The notes below the pieces were generated by a model. It ran no database searches. It saw nothing but the letters and a program-made list of their open reading frames with translations, and was not told the DNA's origin. Below, piece by piece: positions 27,701-36,406 of a stretch of 55,665 nucleotides of DNA (its first letter is position 1; each line of letters begins with the position of its first letter). Both the position numbers and the translations under genes were made by a program. The DNA is taken from the NCBI RefSeq assembly GCF_036568665.1, contig NZ_DATCSD010000473.1:1-55665 (forward strand), read 5' to 3'. The stretch is from Ohtaekwangia sp036568665 (GTDB taxonomy: Bacteria; Bacteroidota; Bacteroidia; Cytophagales; Cyclobacteriaceae).

Positions 27701-30518
27701 AGCATCCCTCAACATTGTGGCGAACGACAGTGATCCGGACGGAACGATCAATGCTGCGACAGTTGATCTGAATACGTCTATAGCCGGTATACAAAATTCC
27801 ATCACCACAGCACAAGGTACATTCTCAGTGAACGGATCAGGACTTTTAAGTTTTACACCTGTGCTGAATTACTTCGGCACTGCCAGCATTACCTATACCG
27901 TGAACGACAACGTAGGGGCTACCTCTAATCAGGCCACGATTACCATAACTATTAACAGTGTGAACGATGCGCCCGTAGCCAACAATGATACCGGCAGTGC
28001 TTCCGATGGTGTAGCCGTAACGGTAAATGTAGTAAGCAACGATACGGATGTTGATGGTACGATAGATATAGCAACAGTTGACCTCGATGTAACCACTGGA
28101 GGTATACAAACATCACGCACTACAGCTGCCGGCACATGGACGGTGAACACTTCCGGAATTGTAACCTTTACTTCGATCGTAAATTATAACGGTGTGGCTA
28201 CGCTCACATACCGCGTGAATGATAACGGGGGTGCAACCTCCAATAATGGTACGATCTCTATTACTGTAAGTGCCGTAAACGATCCTCCGGTAGCGAACAA
28301 CGATGCGGCTACTACCAATGAAGATTCACCTTTGAGTATAAACGTAATCACCAACGATACAGATCCGGAGAATAACATTAGCCCATCCACCATTGATCTG
28401 AACACAGCCGTGTCGGGTATACAAAATACCATCACTACAGCAGCCGGTACATTTACGGCCAGCACAACCTCTCCGGGTGTGGTGGTGTATACACCGGTAT
28501 TGAATTTCAACGGTACGGCTACTGTTACCTATACCGTAAATGACAACGGAGGACTTACTTCGAATGAAGCGACCATCACCATAACGGTAACACCTATAAA
28601 CGATGCACCCGTGGCTGTGAATGATGCCGCCACTACACCAGAAGATACCAGTGTAAAATTTGACGTAACGGCTAATGATACCGATGTGGATGGAACGATC
28701 AACGATGCTACGGTTGATCTCAATACGACTACCGGAGGTATACAAAATACCAACACTGTTGCCGGAGGAACCTTTACCGTGAGTACGGCCGGAGAGGTAA
28801 CGTTTACACCGGTAGCAGACTTCTTTGGTACAGCAACCGTAAGCTATCGCGTAAACGATAATACGGGAGCTACTTCCAATGCCGCTACTATAACTGTTAC
28901 TGTGCAGCCGGTAAACGATCCGCCTGTATTTGATCCCATCGTTCCGGATCCACAGCGTGTGCTGCGTAATGGCGCACAGAAGACGATCACGATTACCGGT
29001 ATATCTCCCGGGCCTGGTGAAACGGAACAATTACTTCTGTCCGCTACATCTGGTAATACAACGCTGGTACCCAATCCAACCATAACCTATAATGGAACGG
29101 CAACAACGGCTACATTAAAATATCAACCGGCACCGAATCAATCAGGCTCTGCAGATATAGTAGTAAAACTGGTTGATACCGGTCTGAATGAATTTACCCA
29201 AACCTTTACCGTAGAGATTGTAGATGTGCGCTTTACTTCCACACCTGTTACGGTGGCTGTAGAAGGAGAGCCATACGAATACAACATCGAGATGACGGAT
29301 GTAGTGGATAACCTCACTATAGCAGCAGCACAGAAACCTGCATGGGCCACTGTTACATCTACCGGTAAAAATAAAGCCAGGCTCAGCGGCACGCCTCCGG
29401 CCAACGCGCCTGCCAGCAGCGTAGTGCGCTTGCAGATAAAAGACGGAACTACAGTGCTGGATGAACAACAATATACGTTGGTGGTAAATCACCGGCCGGT
29501 AATCACTTCGTATACACTTTCTATCAACGAAGATATAGCGACACCACTCAAGGCACAGGACTTCTCCAATGCCTATACAGATGCCGATGGAAATCCGCTT
29601 ACAGAAATTCAATTTACCGCGCTCCCCAGGCATGGTAATTTAGTAATGAATGCAACCCCGCTTACTGTGAACGCCAAGGTTCCTTTTTCATCTATAGCCA
29701 CGGTCATTTACCAGCCAATGACAAATTATGCCGGCTATGATACTATTTACTGGAAAGCAAGCGATGGACTCAGTTATAGCGCTGCGAGTGCATCTATCAA
29801 TTATACTATAGCAGCCGTAAACGATCCTCCGGAAATTACCTTCCTGGAAACCGATTCACTTGACTATGAACTTGGAAGCGAAGAGCCGATTATCATGACG
29901 GCCCAGTTCAATGCGATCGATGTGGACACCGATAGTCTTACCGGTGCAGAGCTGCGATTCCGCACGGAAAATTTTGAAGCAGAACACGATCGCCTGCTGT
30001 TTACACCTACGGCTACGATCACCGGCACCTATAATGAACTAACAGGCGAACTCCTGCTTTCAGGCAAAGCACCTGTGCAGGAATATGTGCAGGCTATCCG
30101 CAGCATTCAGTATAACTATATAGATCTTACGGAAATAGAGTTGATCACCAAACGCCTCAGCATTGCACTGAACGATGGTGAAAGTCTCAGCACAGTGAAA
30201 GACCGGTATATCGAGCTGATCTATACGTTTGAAGGTATAGATATACCCAACGCCTTTACACCGAATGGTGATACACGAAATGATGTGTGGGTGATCACAT
30301 CATCCAAGAAAGCAGACTCCGGTGTGGAGCAGTATAAATCCGCTGAGATCAGGATCTATACCAAGCGGGGCAAACTTGTTTTTGAAGACATCGGTTTTCA
30401 AAAGCCGTGGGATGGTATGTTGAATGGCGAGGTATTGCCTCCGGATACCTACTACTATACAATCGATTTGAAGTATAACAAAATAATGTATAAAGGTATT
30501 GTTACAATTTTACGGTGA
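24744..30518 (+). CDS. Giant cell-surface repeat protein with CHU_C (type B type IX) domain
   Basis: 1924 residues from the ATG at 24744, which begins a signal peptide (MRFLRQILLCALLLPGGYAF). Thirteen cadherin/VCBS-like repeats follow. Typical unit features are NDAPVANND, EDTPVTV, NDTDIDGTI, a G-I-Q turn, FTP, YTVNDN and SNQATITI. Twelve full units have a fixed period of 105 residues, two of them with two extra. Then come Ig-like segments (KPAWATVTSTGKNKARLSG resembles a putative Ig domain) and a cadherin-like unit. The C-terminal 80 residues (FTPNGDTRNDVWVI, RIYTKRGKLVFE, PWDGMLNGEVLPPDTYYYTI) are the CHU_C domain that sends proteins out by type IX secretion, as in SprB. A PorP/SprF gene follows at 10 bases, the usual partner. 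Probable adhesin or gliding-related filament. Confidence 0.92.
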   Translation: MRFLRQILLCALLLPGGYAFAQVPVTLPDVATTDEEVAVDIPVLANDIDLLGFNAATIDVDMDTDGIQSTLAIADVGTFTVNTSTGIVTFTPVANYNGNATTSYTVENNAAITSLPTLITVTVNPINDAPTAGNDAASTTEDTPVTFSVTSNDTDIDGTINAATVDLDPLTGGRQTSIAATTGSGTFTVDNTGQVTYTPILNFSGTATASYQVNDNSGDVSNTATITVTISSVNDLPVANNDEVTTPEDTPTTVNVISNDTDADGTIDPATVDLDVTAGGIQSTKSDGTGAWSVSTFGVVSFTPVLNFTGAATLPYTVNDNAGGTSNQATITINVSAVNDLPVANNDTGTTPEETATTVNLVTNDTDIDGTINAASVDLDTGTPGIQNANSNSAGSWSVNASGIVTFTPATNFNGNAILTYTVNDNSGGTSNAATITINVTPVNDAPVANGDNASTNEETAVTFNVVVNDTDIDGSIAANTVDLNTTTGGIQNSITNSAGTWSVNATGDVTFTPAVNFSGSATLTYTVNDNAGATSNQATISVTVADQNDAPVANNDMGTTAEETATTVNVVNNDTDIDGTIAVNTVDLNTTAAGIQTTISNASGNWSVSTAGIVSFTPATDFNGTATLLYTVNDNDGATSNEATISINVTPVNDAPVANNDVAATNEDTPVTVTVVTNDTDIDGTINAATVDLNTTTAGIQSTASNAAGTWSVNTSGVVTYTPTANFTGTALLAYRVNDNTGATSNSANISITVNAQNDAPTAVNDAVTTLEDTPVNLNIVNNDTDVDGTIAANTVDLDPATAGIQTSFNVSGGTVSVNASGVITFTPTVNFYGTVTTTYTVNDNSGATSNIATITITVTAVNDAPIANNDLTTADENETVTLNVVTNDLDIDGTVNAATVDLNTTTAGIQTTITVTAGTFTVNATGDVTYTPALNFNGTASITYTVRDNTGATSNQATISILVNSINSLPVASNDAITINEDGVASLNIVANDSDPDGTINAATVDLNTSIAGIQNSITTAQGTFSVNGSGLLSFTPVLNYFGTASITYTVNDNVGATSNQATITITINSVNDAPVANNDTGSASDGVAVTVNVVSNDTDVDGTIDIATVDLDVTTGGIQTSRTTAAGTWTVNTSGIVTFTSIVNYNGVATLTYRVNDNGGATSNNGTISITVSAVNDPPVANNDAATTNEDSPLSINVITNDTDPENNISPSTIDLNTAVSGIQNTITTAAGTFTASTTSPGVVVYTPVLNFNGTATVTYTVNDNGGLTSNEATITITVTPINDAPVAVNDAATTPEDTSVKFDVTANDTDVDGTINDATVDLNTTTGGIQNTNTVAGGTFTVSTAGEVTFTPVADFFGTATVSYRVNDNTGATSNAATITVTVQPVNDPPVFDPIVPDPQRVLRNGAQKTITITGISPGPGETEQLLLSATSGNTTLVPNPTITYNGTATTATLKYQPAPNQSGSADIVVKLVDTGLNEFTQTFTVEIVDVRFTSTPVTVAVEGEPYEYNIEMTDVVDNLTIAAAQKPAWATVTSTGKNKARLSGTPPANAPASSVVRLQIKDGTTVLDEQQYTLVVNHRPVITSYTLSINEDIATPLKAQDFSNAYTDADGNPLTEIQFTALPRHGNLVMNATPLTVNAKVPFSSIATVIYQPMTNYAGYDTIYWKASDGLSYSAASASINYTIAAVNDPPEITFLETDSLDYELGSEEPIIMTAQFNAIDVDTDSLTGAELRFRTENFEAEHDRLLFTPTATITGTYNELTGELLLSGKAPVQEYVQAIRSIQYNYIDLTEIELITKRLSIALNDGESLSTVKDRYIELIYTFEGIDIPNAFTPNGDTRNDVWVITSSKKADSGVEQYKSAEIRIYTKRGKLVFEDIGFQKPWDGMLNGEVLPPDTYYYTIDLKYNKIMYKGIVTILR
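25122..28913 (+). repeat. Tandem 315-bp coding repeats, 12 full units
   Basis: The Asn-Asp opening of each unit begins at 25122, 25443, 25758, 26073, 26388, 26703, 27018, 27333, 27648, 27963, 28278 and 28599; the next domain starts at 28914. The spacing is 315 bases except for two units of 321. A diverged thirteenth unit precedes the array from about 24815. Units differ in sequence, so this is not a recent amplification. Confidence 0.93.
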
Positions 30519-30528
30519 GCGCAGGTAC

Positions 30529-31536
30529 ATGAGCAGACTCTTTATCATAACGTTGCTTTTCGTGGTGGTCATGCAGGCGCACGGTCAATATATACCGAAC
30601 AGCGGTCAGGCATTTCAGTTTGCCTCAGCCTATAACCCGGCCTTTGCCGGTATAGATGAATTTGCCGATGTAAAGCTCGGCTATCGTTACCAGATGGCGG
30701 GCTATGGTGCCAATGCTCCGCAGTTTGTAAACCTCACGGCTAATTTTCGTTTGAAGCAACCGGTGGATCTTGTTACGAACGGGCTGCGTACTTCCAATGG
30801 AAAATTACTTCCCAATAGCATCCCCAAACGGAAACGCATCATTCACGGGTTGGGTGCTACGTTGTTCAGCGAAAAGGTCGGGCTCATTAAGCGTATAGGG
30901 GGAGGGTTGTCGTACTCATTCAACTATCCTGTATCGCGCAAGTTCAGACTCGCGGCAGGTCTTACTGCGTTTATGGAAAACACGCAGCTGGATGTAAATG
31001 GTATATATCTTGGCGAGAATCCCGACCAGGATCCCTTTTACGATCACCTGATGCAGGGCAGCACGAAACATTCCGAGTTCAGTTTACGTGGAGGAATGTT
31101 ATTATATAGTAAAGGATTTTACCTCGGTCTCTCATACTTCCCGATCATGAACGAAGTAATTCAAAACTCGGATGTAAACTTTAGCAGCACCAATGCTTTT
31201 TATGAAGGATCGGTGATGACCGGCTTTGCCGTACCTGTTAGTGCAGACCTGATGTTAAAGCCCAGTGTACTGGCGGTTATGCAGAGCGATCATTCTTTTT
31301 TGTTCGATTATAGTATAAAAGGTTATCTGAAATCCAAAGCATGGTTTGGTGCAACCTATCGCGATATACAGGCCATGGTATTTCTCTTTGGATTTGATTT
31401 TACCAAAACACTGTCGGTAAGTTATTCCTACGAATTGTCAGTAGGAGGGATGAGTAAATTTAATGACGGAAGCCACGACCTCGTGCTTGCGTTACGGTTC
31501 AATAACTTTAAAAGCTTGCATCCATACACATGGTAA
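30529..31536 (+). CDS. PorP/SprF family type IX secretion membrane protein
   Basis: 335 residues from the ATG at 30529, which begins a signal peptide (MSRLFIITLLFVVVMQAHGQ); the start lies 10 bases after the adhesin stop. The first mature segment, FASAYNPAFAGIDEFADVKLGYR, is the PorP/SprF signature (YNPAFAG). The rest is barrel-like with alternating strands. SprF-type proteins sit in the outer membrane and are needed for secretion or surface attachment of the CHU_C protein encoded next to them. The seven-base overlap with the following gene indicates an operon with it. Each CHU_C/SprF pair tends to be specific, so this is probably the dedicated partner of the repeat protein. Confidence 0.92.
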   Translation: MSRLFIITLLFVVVMQAHGQYIPNSGQAFQFASAYNPAFAGIDEFADVKLGYRYQMAGYGANAPQFVNLTANFRLKQPVDLVTNGLRTSNGKLLPNSIPKRKRIIHGLGATLFSEKVGLIKRIGGGLSYSFNYPVSRKFRLAAGLTAFMENTQLDVNGIYLGENPDQDPFYDHLMQGSTKHSEFSLRGGMLLYSKGFYLGLSYFPIMNEVIQNSDVNFSSTNAFYEGSVMTGFAVPVSADLMLKPSVLAVMQSDHSFLFDYSIKGYLKSKAWFGATYRDIQAMVFLFGFDFTKTLSVSYSYELSVGGMSKFNDGSHDLVLALRFNNFKSLHPYTW

Positions 31537-32780
31537 AGTATAGTATATTTCTGACGGGGCTGTTATCGTTCTCACTGCTGCAGGCGCAAAACCTGGAGTT
31601 TAGTGATGCGCGAAAACTTTCGGCCAACATCAATTCTTCAGGCGAGGAACTGATGCCGCTGCTGTCACGGGATGGCTATACGCTATACTTTACGCGCGTA
31701 CTTTCACCCGGTAACACGGGAGGGCAATATGCCGGTTCCGATGTGTGGATGAGTCGCTTCGATGTAACATCGTCTGAATGGAGCAAAGCGGATAACAGCA
31801 GGTTCTCCCTGAATACTGCGGAGAATGATGTGGTGATTGGCACCAATGCCACCGGAGATATACTGTATCTGCTCAACACATCAGCTGCCAAAAGAGCAAA
31901 AGGTATTTATGTTACGAAAAAAAACGGCAATGGCTGGGGAGATGCTGAACTCGTTCCTGTAGAAGGGATCAACTCGCAGCAGTTCCTCGGTATATTTATT
32001 TCTCCCGATCAGGACGTGATGTTTATTTCCATGATGGGTGAAGACAGCATGGGAGAAGAAGATTTATATGTGAGCACAAAGAACAGTGCCGGTGCATGGT
32101 CGAAGCCCAAGAACCTCGGGCCAACCATAAACACCAGCGGCTTTGAGATAGCGCCCTATCTTTCGCAGGACAAACACAAGCTATATTTTTCCAGCAATGG
32201 TCATGGCGGTTCGGGCGATGCAGACATATTGGTATGCGAGCGCTTGTATGATTCGTGGGAGACATGGTCGGTACCCAAGAACCTGGGTGAGAAAGTAAAT
32301 TCAAAAAACTTTGATGCATACTTCTCTACCTATGGCGATAGTGTTGCCTTCTTTACCAGCAACCGTGGTGGTAACGCTGATATTTATAGTATAAACCTGG
32401 TAAAGCCTGCGTCCCAGGAAATAAAAACCGATACACGAAATTACCTGAGCGAAGCAGAGATCGAATCGAAAGCTCCCAAAACTGTGCGCATCTATAAATT
32501 CGAGTCAGCATCAGCACTGCTTTCCGAGAAGCAAGTACAGCAACTCATGCAGCTTGCCAATGCGTTTGCATCGTATGGCGATATCAAAGTACACCTGGTG
32601 GCACACAAACCTGCATCGGCAACATCATTGGATATTTACCAGAAAAGATTACTGGCTATATTGAATCAATTGAAAAGAGGAGGCATCATTGGTTCCCGTA
32701 TAACGTTTGGCGTGGAATTGATTGATAACGCGACATCGATTTCGGGAGAAGAGCAAGTAGATATTCTTTTTTACAAATAA
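31530..32780 (+). CDS. PD40 beta-propeller protein with degenerate OmpA-like C-terminus
   Basis: 416 residues. Signal peptide (IFLTGLLSFSLLQAQ), then PD40/WD40-like blades with the typical LSRDGYTLYFTR, IFISPDQDVMFIS, PYLSQDKHKLYFSSNG and FSTYGDSVAFFTSNRGG units. The last 100 residues (VQQLMQLANAFASYGDIKV, HLVAHKPASATSLDIYQK) follow the alpha-beta order of an OmpA-like peptidoglycan-binding domain but lack its usual Asp/Arg ligands. This layout resembles PorE of the type IX machinery, which links the outer-membrane complex to peptidoglycan; here the anchor may not work. It overlaps the PorP/SprF gene by seven bases and closes the three-gene type IX module. Confidence 0.83.
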   Translation: MVKYSIFLTGLLSFSLLQAQNLEFSDARKLSANINSSGEELMPLLSRDGYTLYFTRVLSPGNTGGQYAGSDVWMSRFDVTSSEWSKADNSRFSLNTAENDVVIGTNATGDILYLLNTSAAKRAKGIYVTKKNGNGWGDAELVPVEGINSQQFLGIFISPDQDVMFISMMGEDSMGEEDLYVSTKNSAGAWSKPKNLGPTINTSGFEIAPYLSQDKHKLYFSSNGHGGSGDADILVCERLYDSWETWSVPKNLGEKVNSKNFDAYFSTYGDSVAFFTSNRGGNADIYSINLVKPASQEIKTDTRNYLSEAEIESKAPKTVRIYKFESASALLSEKQVQQLMQLANAFASYGDIKVHLVAHKPASATSLDIYQKRLLAILNQLKRGGIIGSRITFGVELIDNATSISGEEQVDILFYK

Positions 32781-32811
32781 CGGAATATGAAATTTACCGT
32801 ATTAAATTTAG

Positions 32812-32819
32812 TAATTTTG
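32812..32819 (+). promoter_or_regulatory. Candidate -7 element of the exopolysaccharide operon
   Basis: TAATTTTG is a full match to the Bacteroidota TAnnTTTG element and lies 16 bases before the first ATG of the exopolysaccharide cluster. No TTTG -33 box is apparent at the usual distance. Confidence 0.4.
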
Positions 32820-32835
32820 ATGTAACCACGTACCG

Positions 32836-35049
32836 ATGGATTTCTATCTCATATTAAAGACTCTTCAGCGCAGACTTTGGGTGTTAATTGTTTTCCCGAT
32901 AATTGCAGTGATCTGTGCTGTGATCCTGGTATTACGGATGGACAAAGTCTACAAGTCATACGCCCATCTTGCAACAGGTTTCACTGCCGATGATGCCGTA
33001 AAGCTCAACGATGAATCTTCCAATTCTTACGAAACAAATACACGTTTCACCAACGTGATCGAGTCGATGAACTCGCTTCCCGTGTTGAGCCTTGTATCCT
33101 ATAAATTGATGCTGCACGATCTGGAGAGCGATACACCTTACCGAGGGCTTACCCAGAAACAAAAGGAGAAACTTGATTTTCCGCTCACACCTGCTTTCCT
33201 CGAGAAAGCAAAAGAAATATTGAAGGCCCGCGCCAATGAGATCAAGCCGTTGAACACGGCCGATCAGATCGATTACCAGTTGTTCGATCTGCTGAAAGCG
33301 TATGAGTATGATTACGAAGCATTGTCAGAGAAATTTACCATCAAGCGCTTAACTACTTCCGATTTTATTTCTGTTGATTTCAGTTCCGAGAGCCCGTTTC
33401 TCTCAGCCGATGCAGTAAATATGCTTTGCTCGGAATTTATCCGCTATAACAAAGTATTGAAAGGCGATCGTTCTTCGGAGTCTCTCGAATTTCTGGAAGG
33501 TGTAGTACGTGAAAAAAAACGTATACTGGACGAGAAGGAAGCATTGCTCAACGACTATAAAGTAAATAACAACGTATTCAATTACGGTGCAGAGAGTGAA
33601 AGCAAGATATCGCAGATCACCGAATATGAATTGAACAAAGAGCGTGAAGAAAAAAATGTAAATGCACTTCGCCTGGAGAAAGCAACACTCGAAAACAGAC
33701 TGCAGAACACGACACAGCTTAACCAGCAGGAGGTTGTTCAGATCAACCAGCGCATTATCGACCTGAGAAGAAAGATCAGCGAGATTACCAACTCCGGAAC
33801 AGACGCAGAGCGTGCAACGCTGGGTAAACTTCGCGATGAATTGCAACTCGAGATAAGCCGTCTTGATTTTCTCAATGAATCCAAAGACAAAGACGAATCG
33901 GGCGAGTTGAAAAAACAATACGATGATGTAAAGCTTAAACTGCAGATAGCGGAGACAAATCTTACTGCTGCCGATCAGTCACTGCGCAGATTAAAATACG
34001 ATGTATCCGGTTTCGCTACCAAAGAAGCCAAGATATCGGAACTGCAGCGCGATGTACAGGTAGCCTCTGAAGAATATCTGGATGCACAGGATAAATATAG
34101 CTCTGCTAAAAATAAAGCATTGGTTGTGGGCAGCTCTATTCGCCAGATACTGGAAGCACAACCAAGCCGCGAGCCCGAACCATCCAAAGGTATATTGATT
34201 GTAGCACTGGCAGGTATAGGAAGTTTTGTATTCTGTGTAACGATACTCTTGTTAATCGAGTTTGCCGACATGACCATCCGTATACCGGTGCGCCTCGAAC
34301 GACTGACGGGTCTGAGCACAATTGGTTCGCTGAACCTGATCAAGATAAAAGGCTTTGATCTGCGTAAAACATTTGCATCCAAAGCAGGCGATAAAGAGTC
34401 GAATACATTTGTACACTTTCTGCGCAAGCTCCGTTACGAAGTACAGAAATCCGATGGCAAAGTATTCCTGGTATCCAGCACACAGCCGCAGGTAGGTAAA
34501 TCTTTTATGATCATCTGCCTCTCGTATACCCTGAGCCTGGTGAATAAAAAAGTGTTGATCATCGATACAAATTTTAAGCGTAACTCCCTTACCAAATTAT
34601 TGTTGCCGGTAACGGATAGCCGCAGATTATTGAAACGCGGTGTAGATGACAAAACGTTGTTGCTGAATGGTAAAGATGCCGAAGAGGAAGAAACGCAGGA
34701 GGATAATCACAACATTATATACAAAACAGAATTTAAAGGTGTTGATATCATCGGAAATATAGGAGGAACAGATTCACCTTCCGAGATTCTGGCAGGGCGC
34801 GATTTCAAGGAGATGATTGAAAACCTGTCGTTGCAATACGACTATATATTCCTGGAAGGTCCCTCTATCAACGAGTACTCCGATTCGAAGGAGCTGATCG
34901 ATTATGTAGACAAGGTCATTGCTGTGTTCGATGCCAATACAAATCTGAATCACCTCGATAAAGAGTCGATCAATTATTTGAAATCCATTAAAGAAAAATT
35001 GTTGGGCTCTGTTCTGAATAAAGTTCAACTCAAAGATCTATCAGTATAG
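32836..35049 (+). CDS. Wzc/Wzz-like polysaccharide copolymerase with a degenerate BY-kinase domain
   Basis: 737 residues. An N-terminal Wzz domain starts with a helix (WVLIVFPIIAVICAVILVL), followed by a large coiled-coil periplasmic region and a second helix (ILIVALAGIGSFVFCVTILL, about 455-475). The cytoplasmic part has the BY-kinase Walker A (SSTQPQVGKSF) and A' (VLIIDTNFKRNSL). The Walker B-like strand reads YDYIFLEGPS, without the usual Asp-Thr-Pro-Pro, and the C-terminus (VLNKVQLKDLSV) has no tyrosine cluster. Proteins of this class control chain length and export of exopolysaccharide with Wzx and Wzy, encoded next. The altered Walker B and missing Tyr tail suggest that autophosphorylation control is lost. 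First gene of the operon. Confidence 0.88.
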   Translation: MDFYLILKTLQRRLWVLIVFPIIAVICAVILVLRMDKVYKSYAHLATGFTADDAVKLNDESSNSYETNTRFTNVIESMNSLPVLSLVSYKLMLHDLESDTPYRGLTQKQKEKLDFPLTPAFLEKAKEILKARANEIKPLNTADQIDYQLFDLLKAYEYDYEALSEKFTIKRLTTSDFISVDFSSESPFLSADAVNMLCSEFIRYNKVLKGDRSSESLEFLEGVVREKKRILDEKEALLNDYKVNNNVFNYGAESESKISQITEYELNKEREEKNVNALRLEKATLENRLQNTTQLNQQEVVQINQRIIDLRRKISEITNSGTDAERATLGKLRDELQLEISRLDFLNESKDKDESGELKKQYDDVKLKLQIAETNLTAADQSLRRLKYDVSGFATKEAKISELQRDVQVASEEYLDAQDKYSSAKNKALVVGSSIRQILEAQPSREPEPSKGILIVALAGIGSFVFCVTILLLIEFADMTIRIPVRLERLTGLSTIGSLNLIKIKGFDLRKTFASKAGDKESNTFVHFLRKLRYEVQKSDGKVFLVSSTQPQVGKSFMIICLSYTLSLVNKKVLIIDTNFKRNSLTKLLLPVTDSRRLLKRGVDDKTLLLNGKDAEEEETQEDNHNIIYKTEFKGVDIIGNIGGTDSPSEILAGRDFKEMIENLSLQYDYIFLEGPSINEYSDSKELIDYVDKVIAVFDANTNLNHLDKESINYLKSIKEKLLGSVLNKVQLKDLSV

Positions 35050-35065
35050 CATTGGCAGGATAACT

Positions 35066-36406
35066 ATGGGCAAAAACTCGTATTGGCTTAAGTCTGGTTT
35101 TTACTCCATGGGTTACAGGTTATCTGTGTTAATCTTTGGCTTCGGGAGTTTCTATTTTCTTATCCGTTATTTTTCGCAGGCAGAGTTTGGTGCGTGGGCG
35201 CTGTTCATCAGCATTACCACCATTATTGAAATGTCGCGCAATGGGTTGATCCAGAATGCGGTGATCAAACTAATCCACACCAGCGATCCGAATGATGAAG
35301 GCAAGATCGTGCTCGCATCGTTTAGCATCAACATTATTTACTCCGCGATTATATACCTGCTGTTGGCCGGGTTTTCCGGTGTACTCAGCCGTATGTTTCA
35401 TATACAGGATATAGGAACGATGTTCGTATACTACGGAGTTACTATATTTTTCCTGATACCCTTTTCGCAGTTCAATTATATACAGCAGGCTAAATTCAGT
35501 TTCAGCGGTATATTCTGGAGCACGGTGCTGCGGCAGGGGAGTTTCTTCCTAGCGGTGCTGTTTATCTGCGTCATGCGGGTAAAGATTACGTTGATCGATC
35601 TTGTGCTGATACAGGCAGCCTGTACATTTGCCGGACTAATCTGTGCTTATTTCTGTGCCCGGAAATTTATCCGTATAACCTATTCATGGGATGGTGCCAT
35701 AGTAAAGAAAGTCTTAGGTTTTGGCAAGTATGTTATGGGTACCAATATATGCTCCTTGTTGTTCAAAACGGTCGATCAGTTTTCGGTGGGATATTTTCTG
35801 AATGCGAACATCGTGGCGTTGTATAATTCTGCGATTCGCGTATCGAACCTGATAGAGTATCCCAGCACTTCGGTGGCCGAGGTGGTATATCCGCAGAGCG
35901 CATTCCGCACCAGTTCGGAAGGCGATCATGCTGCGAAGGTATTGTACGAAAAATCTGTAGGGCTTACACTTGCGCTTACCCTCCCCGTTGTAATAGGCAC
36001 GGTGTTGCTGGCAGACTATATCATTTTTATTATAGCCGGCCCTGAGTATCATGAGGCTGCCACCATTCTGCGCATCACCATTCTCTACGGTATATTTACA
36101 CCCTTCAATAGACAGTTTGGCACCGTAATGGATTCTTCCGGAAGGCCCCAGCTTAATTTTGCACTGATGCTGGCAAGTGTTTTTATAAATATTATCAGCA
36201 ACTATTTATTTATACAACAGTTTGGAATGATCGGTGCGGCCTATGGCACGCTGCTTTCGTATGTGATCGTTTTCCTGGTGGGTAACACCATGCTCACACG
36301 CATCTTCGGCATCGAGATGCAGCAAATTTTCCACTATATGTTTTATTACTATGGTGTGGCGTTTCAATTTATTCAGAAGAAATTAAAAACGAGATTACAG
36401 GGATGA
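35066..36406 (+). CDS. Wzx-type polysaccharide flippase (MOP/PST family)
   Basis: 446 residues with about 12 hydrophobic helices. N-terminus SGFYSMGYRLSVLIFGFGSF and FLIRYFSQAEFGAWALFISI are typical of PST flippases, and KVLGFGKYVMGTNICSLLF begins the second helical lobe. These proteins move undecaprenyl-linked repeat units across the inner membrane. It begins 16 bases after the Wzc-like gene, and its last four bases overlap the ATGA start of the next glycosyltransferase, so translation is coupled. With the Wzy-like gene at 37729 this is a Wzx/Wzy-dependent pathway. Confidence 0.9.
   Translation: MGKNSYWLKSGFYSMGYRLSVLIFGFGSFYFLIRYFSQAEFGAWALFISITTIIEMSRNGLIQNAVIKLIHTSDPNDEGKIVLASFSINIIYSAIIYLLLAGFSGVLSRMFHIQDIGTMFVYYGVTIFFLIPFSQFNYIQQAKFSFSGIFWSTVLRQGSFFLAVLFICVMRVKITLIDLVLIQAACTFAGLICAYFCARKFIRITYSWDGAIVKKVLGFGKYVMGTNICSLLFKTVDQFSVGYFLNANIVALYNSAIRVSNLIEYPSTSVAEVVYPQSAFRTSSEGDHAAKVLYEKSVGLTLALTLPVVIGTVLLADYIIFIIAGPEYHEAATILRITILYGIFTPFNRQFGTVMDSSGRPQLNFALMLASVFINIISNYLFIQQFGMIGAAYGTLLSYVIVFLVGNTMLTRIFGIEMQQIFHYMFYYYGVAFQFIQKKLKTRLQG

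Noticed and set aside
27393..29030. Long minus-strand reading frames inside the adhesin gene
   Set aside because: They arise from the low stop-codon frequency opposite the repeats, have the same 315-base periodicity, and encode low-complexity products with no start or domain features.
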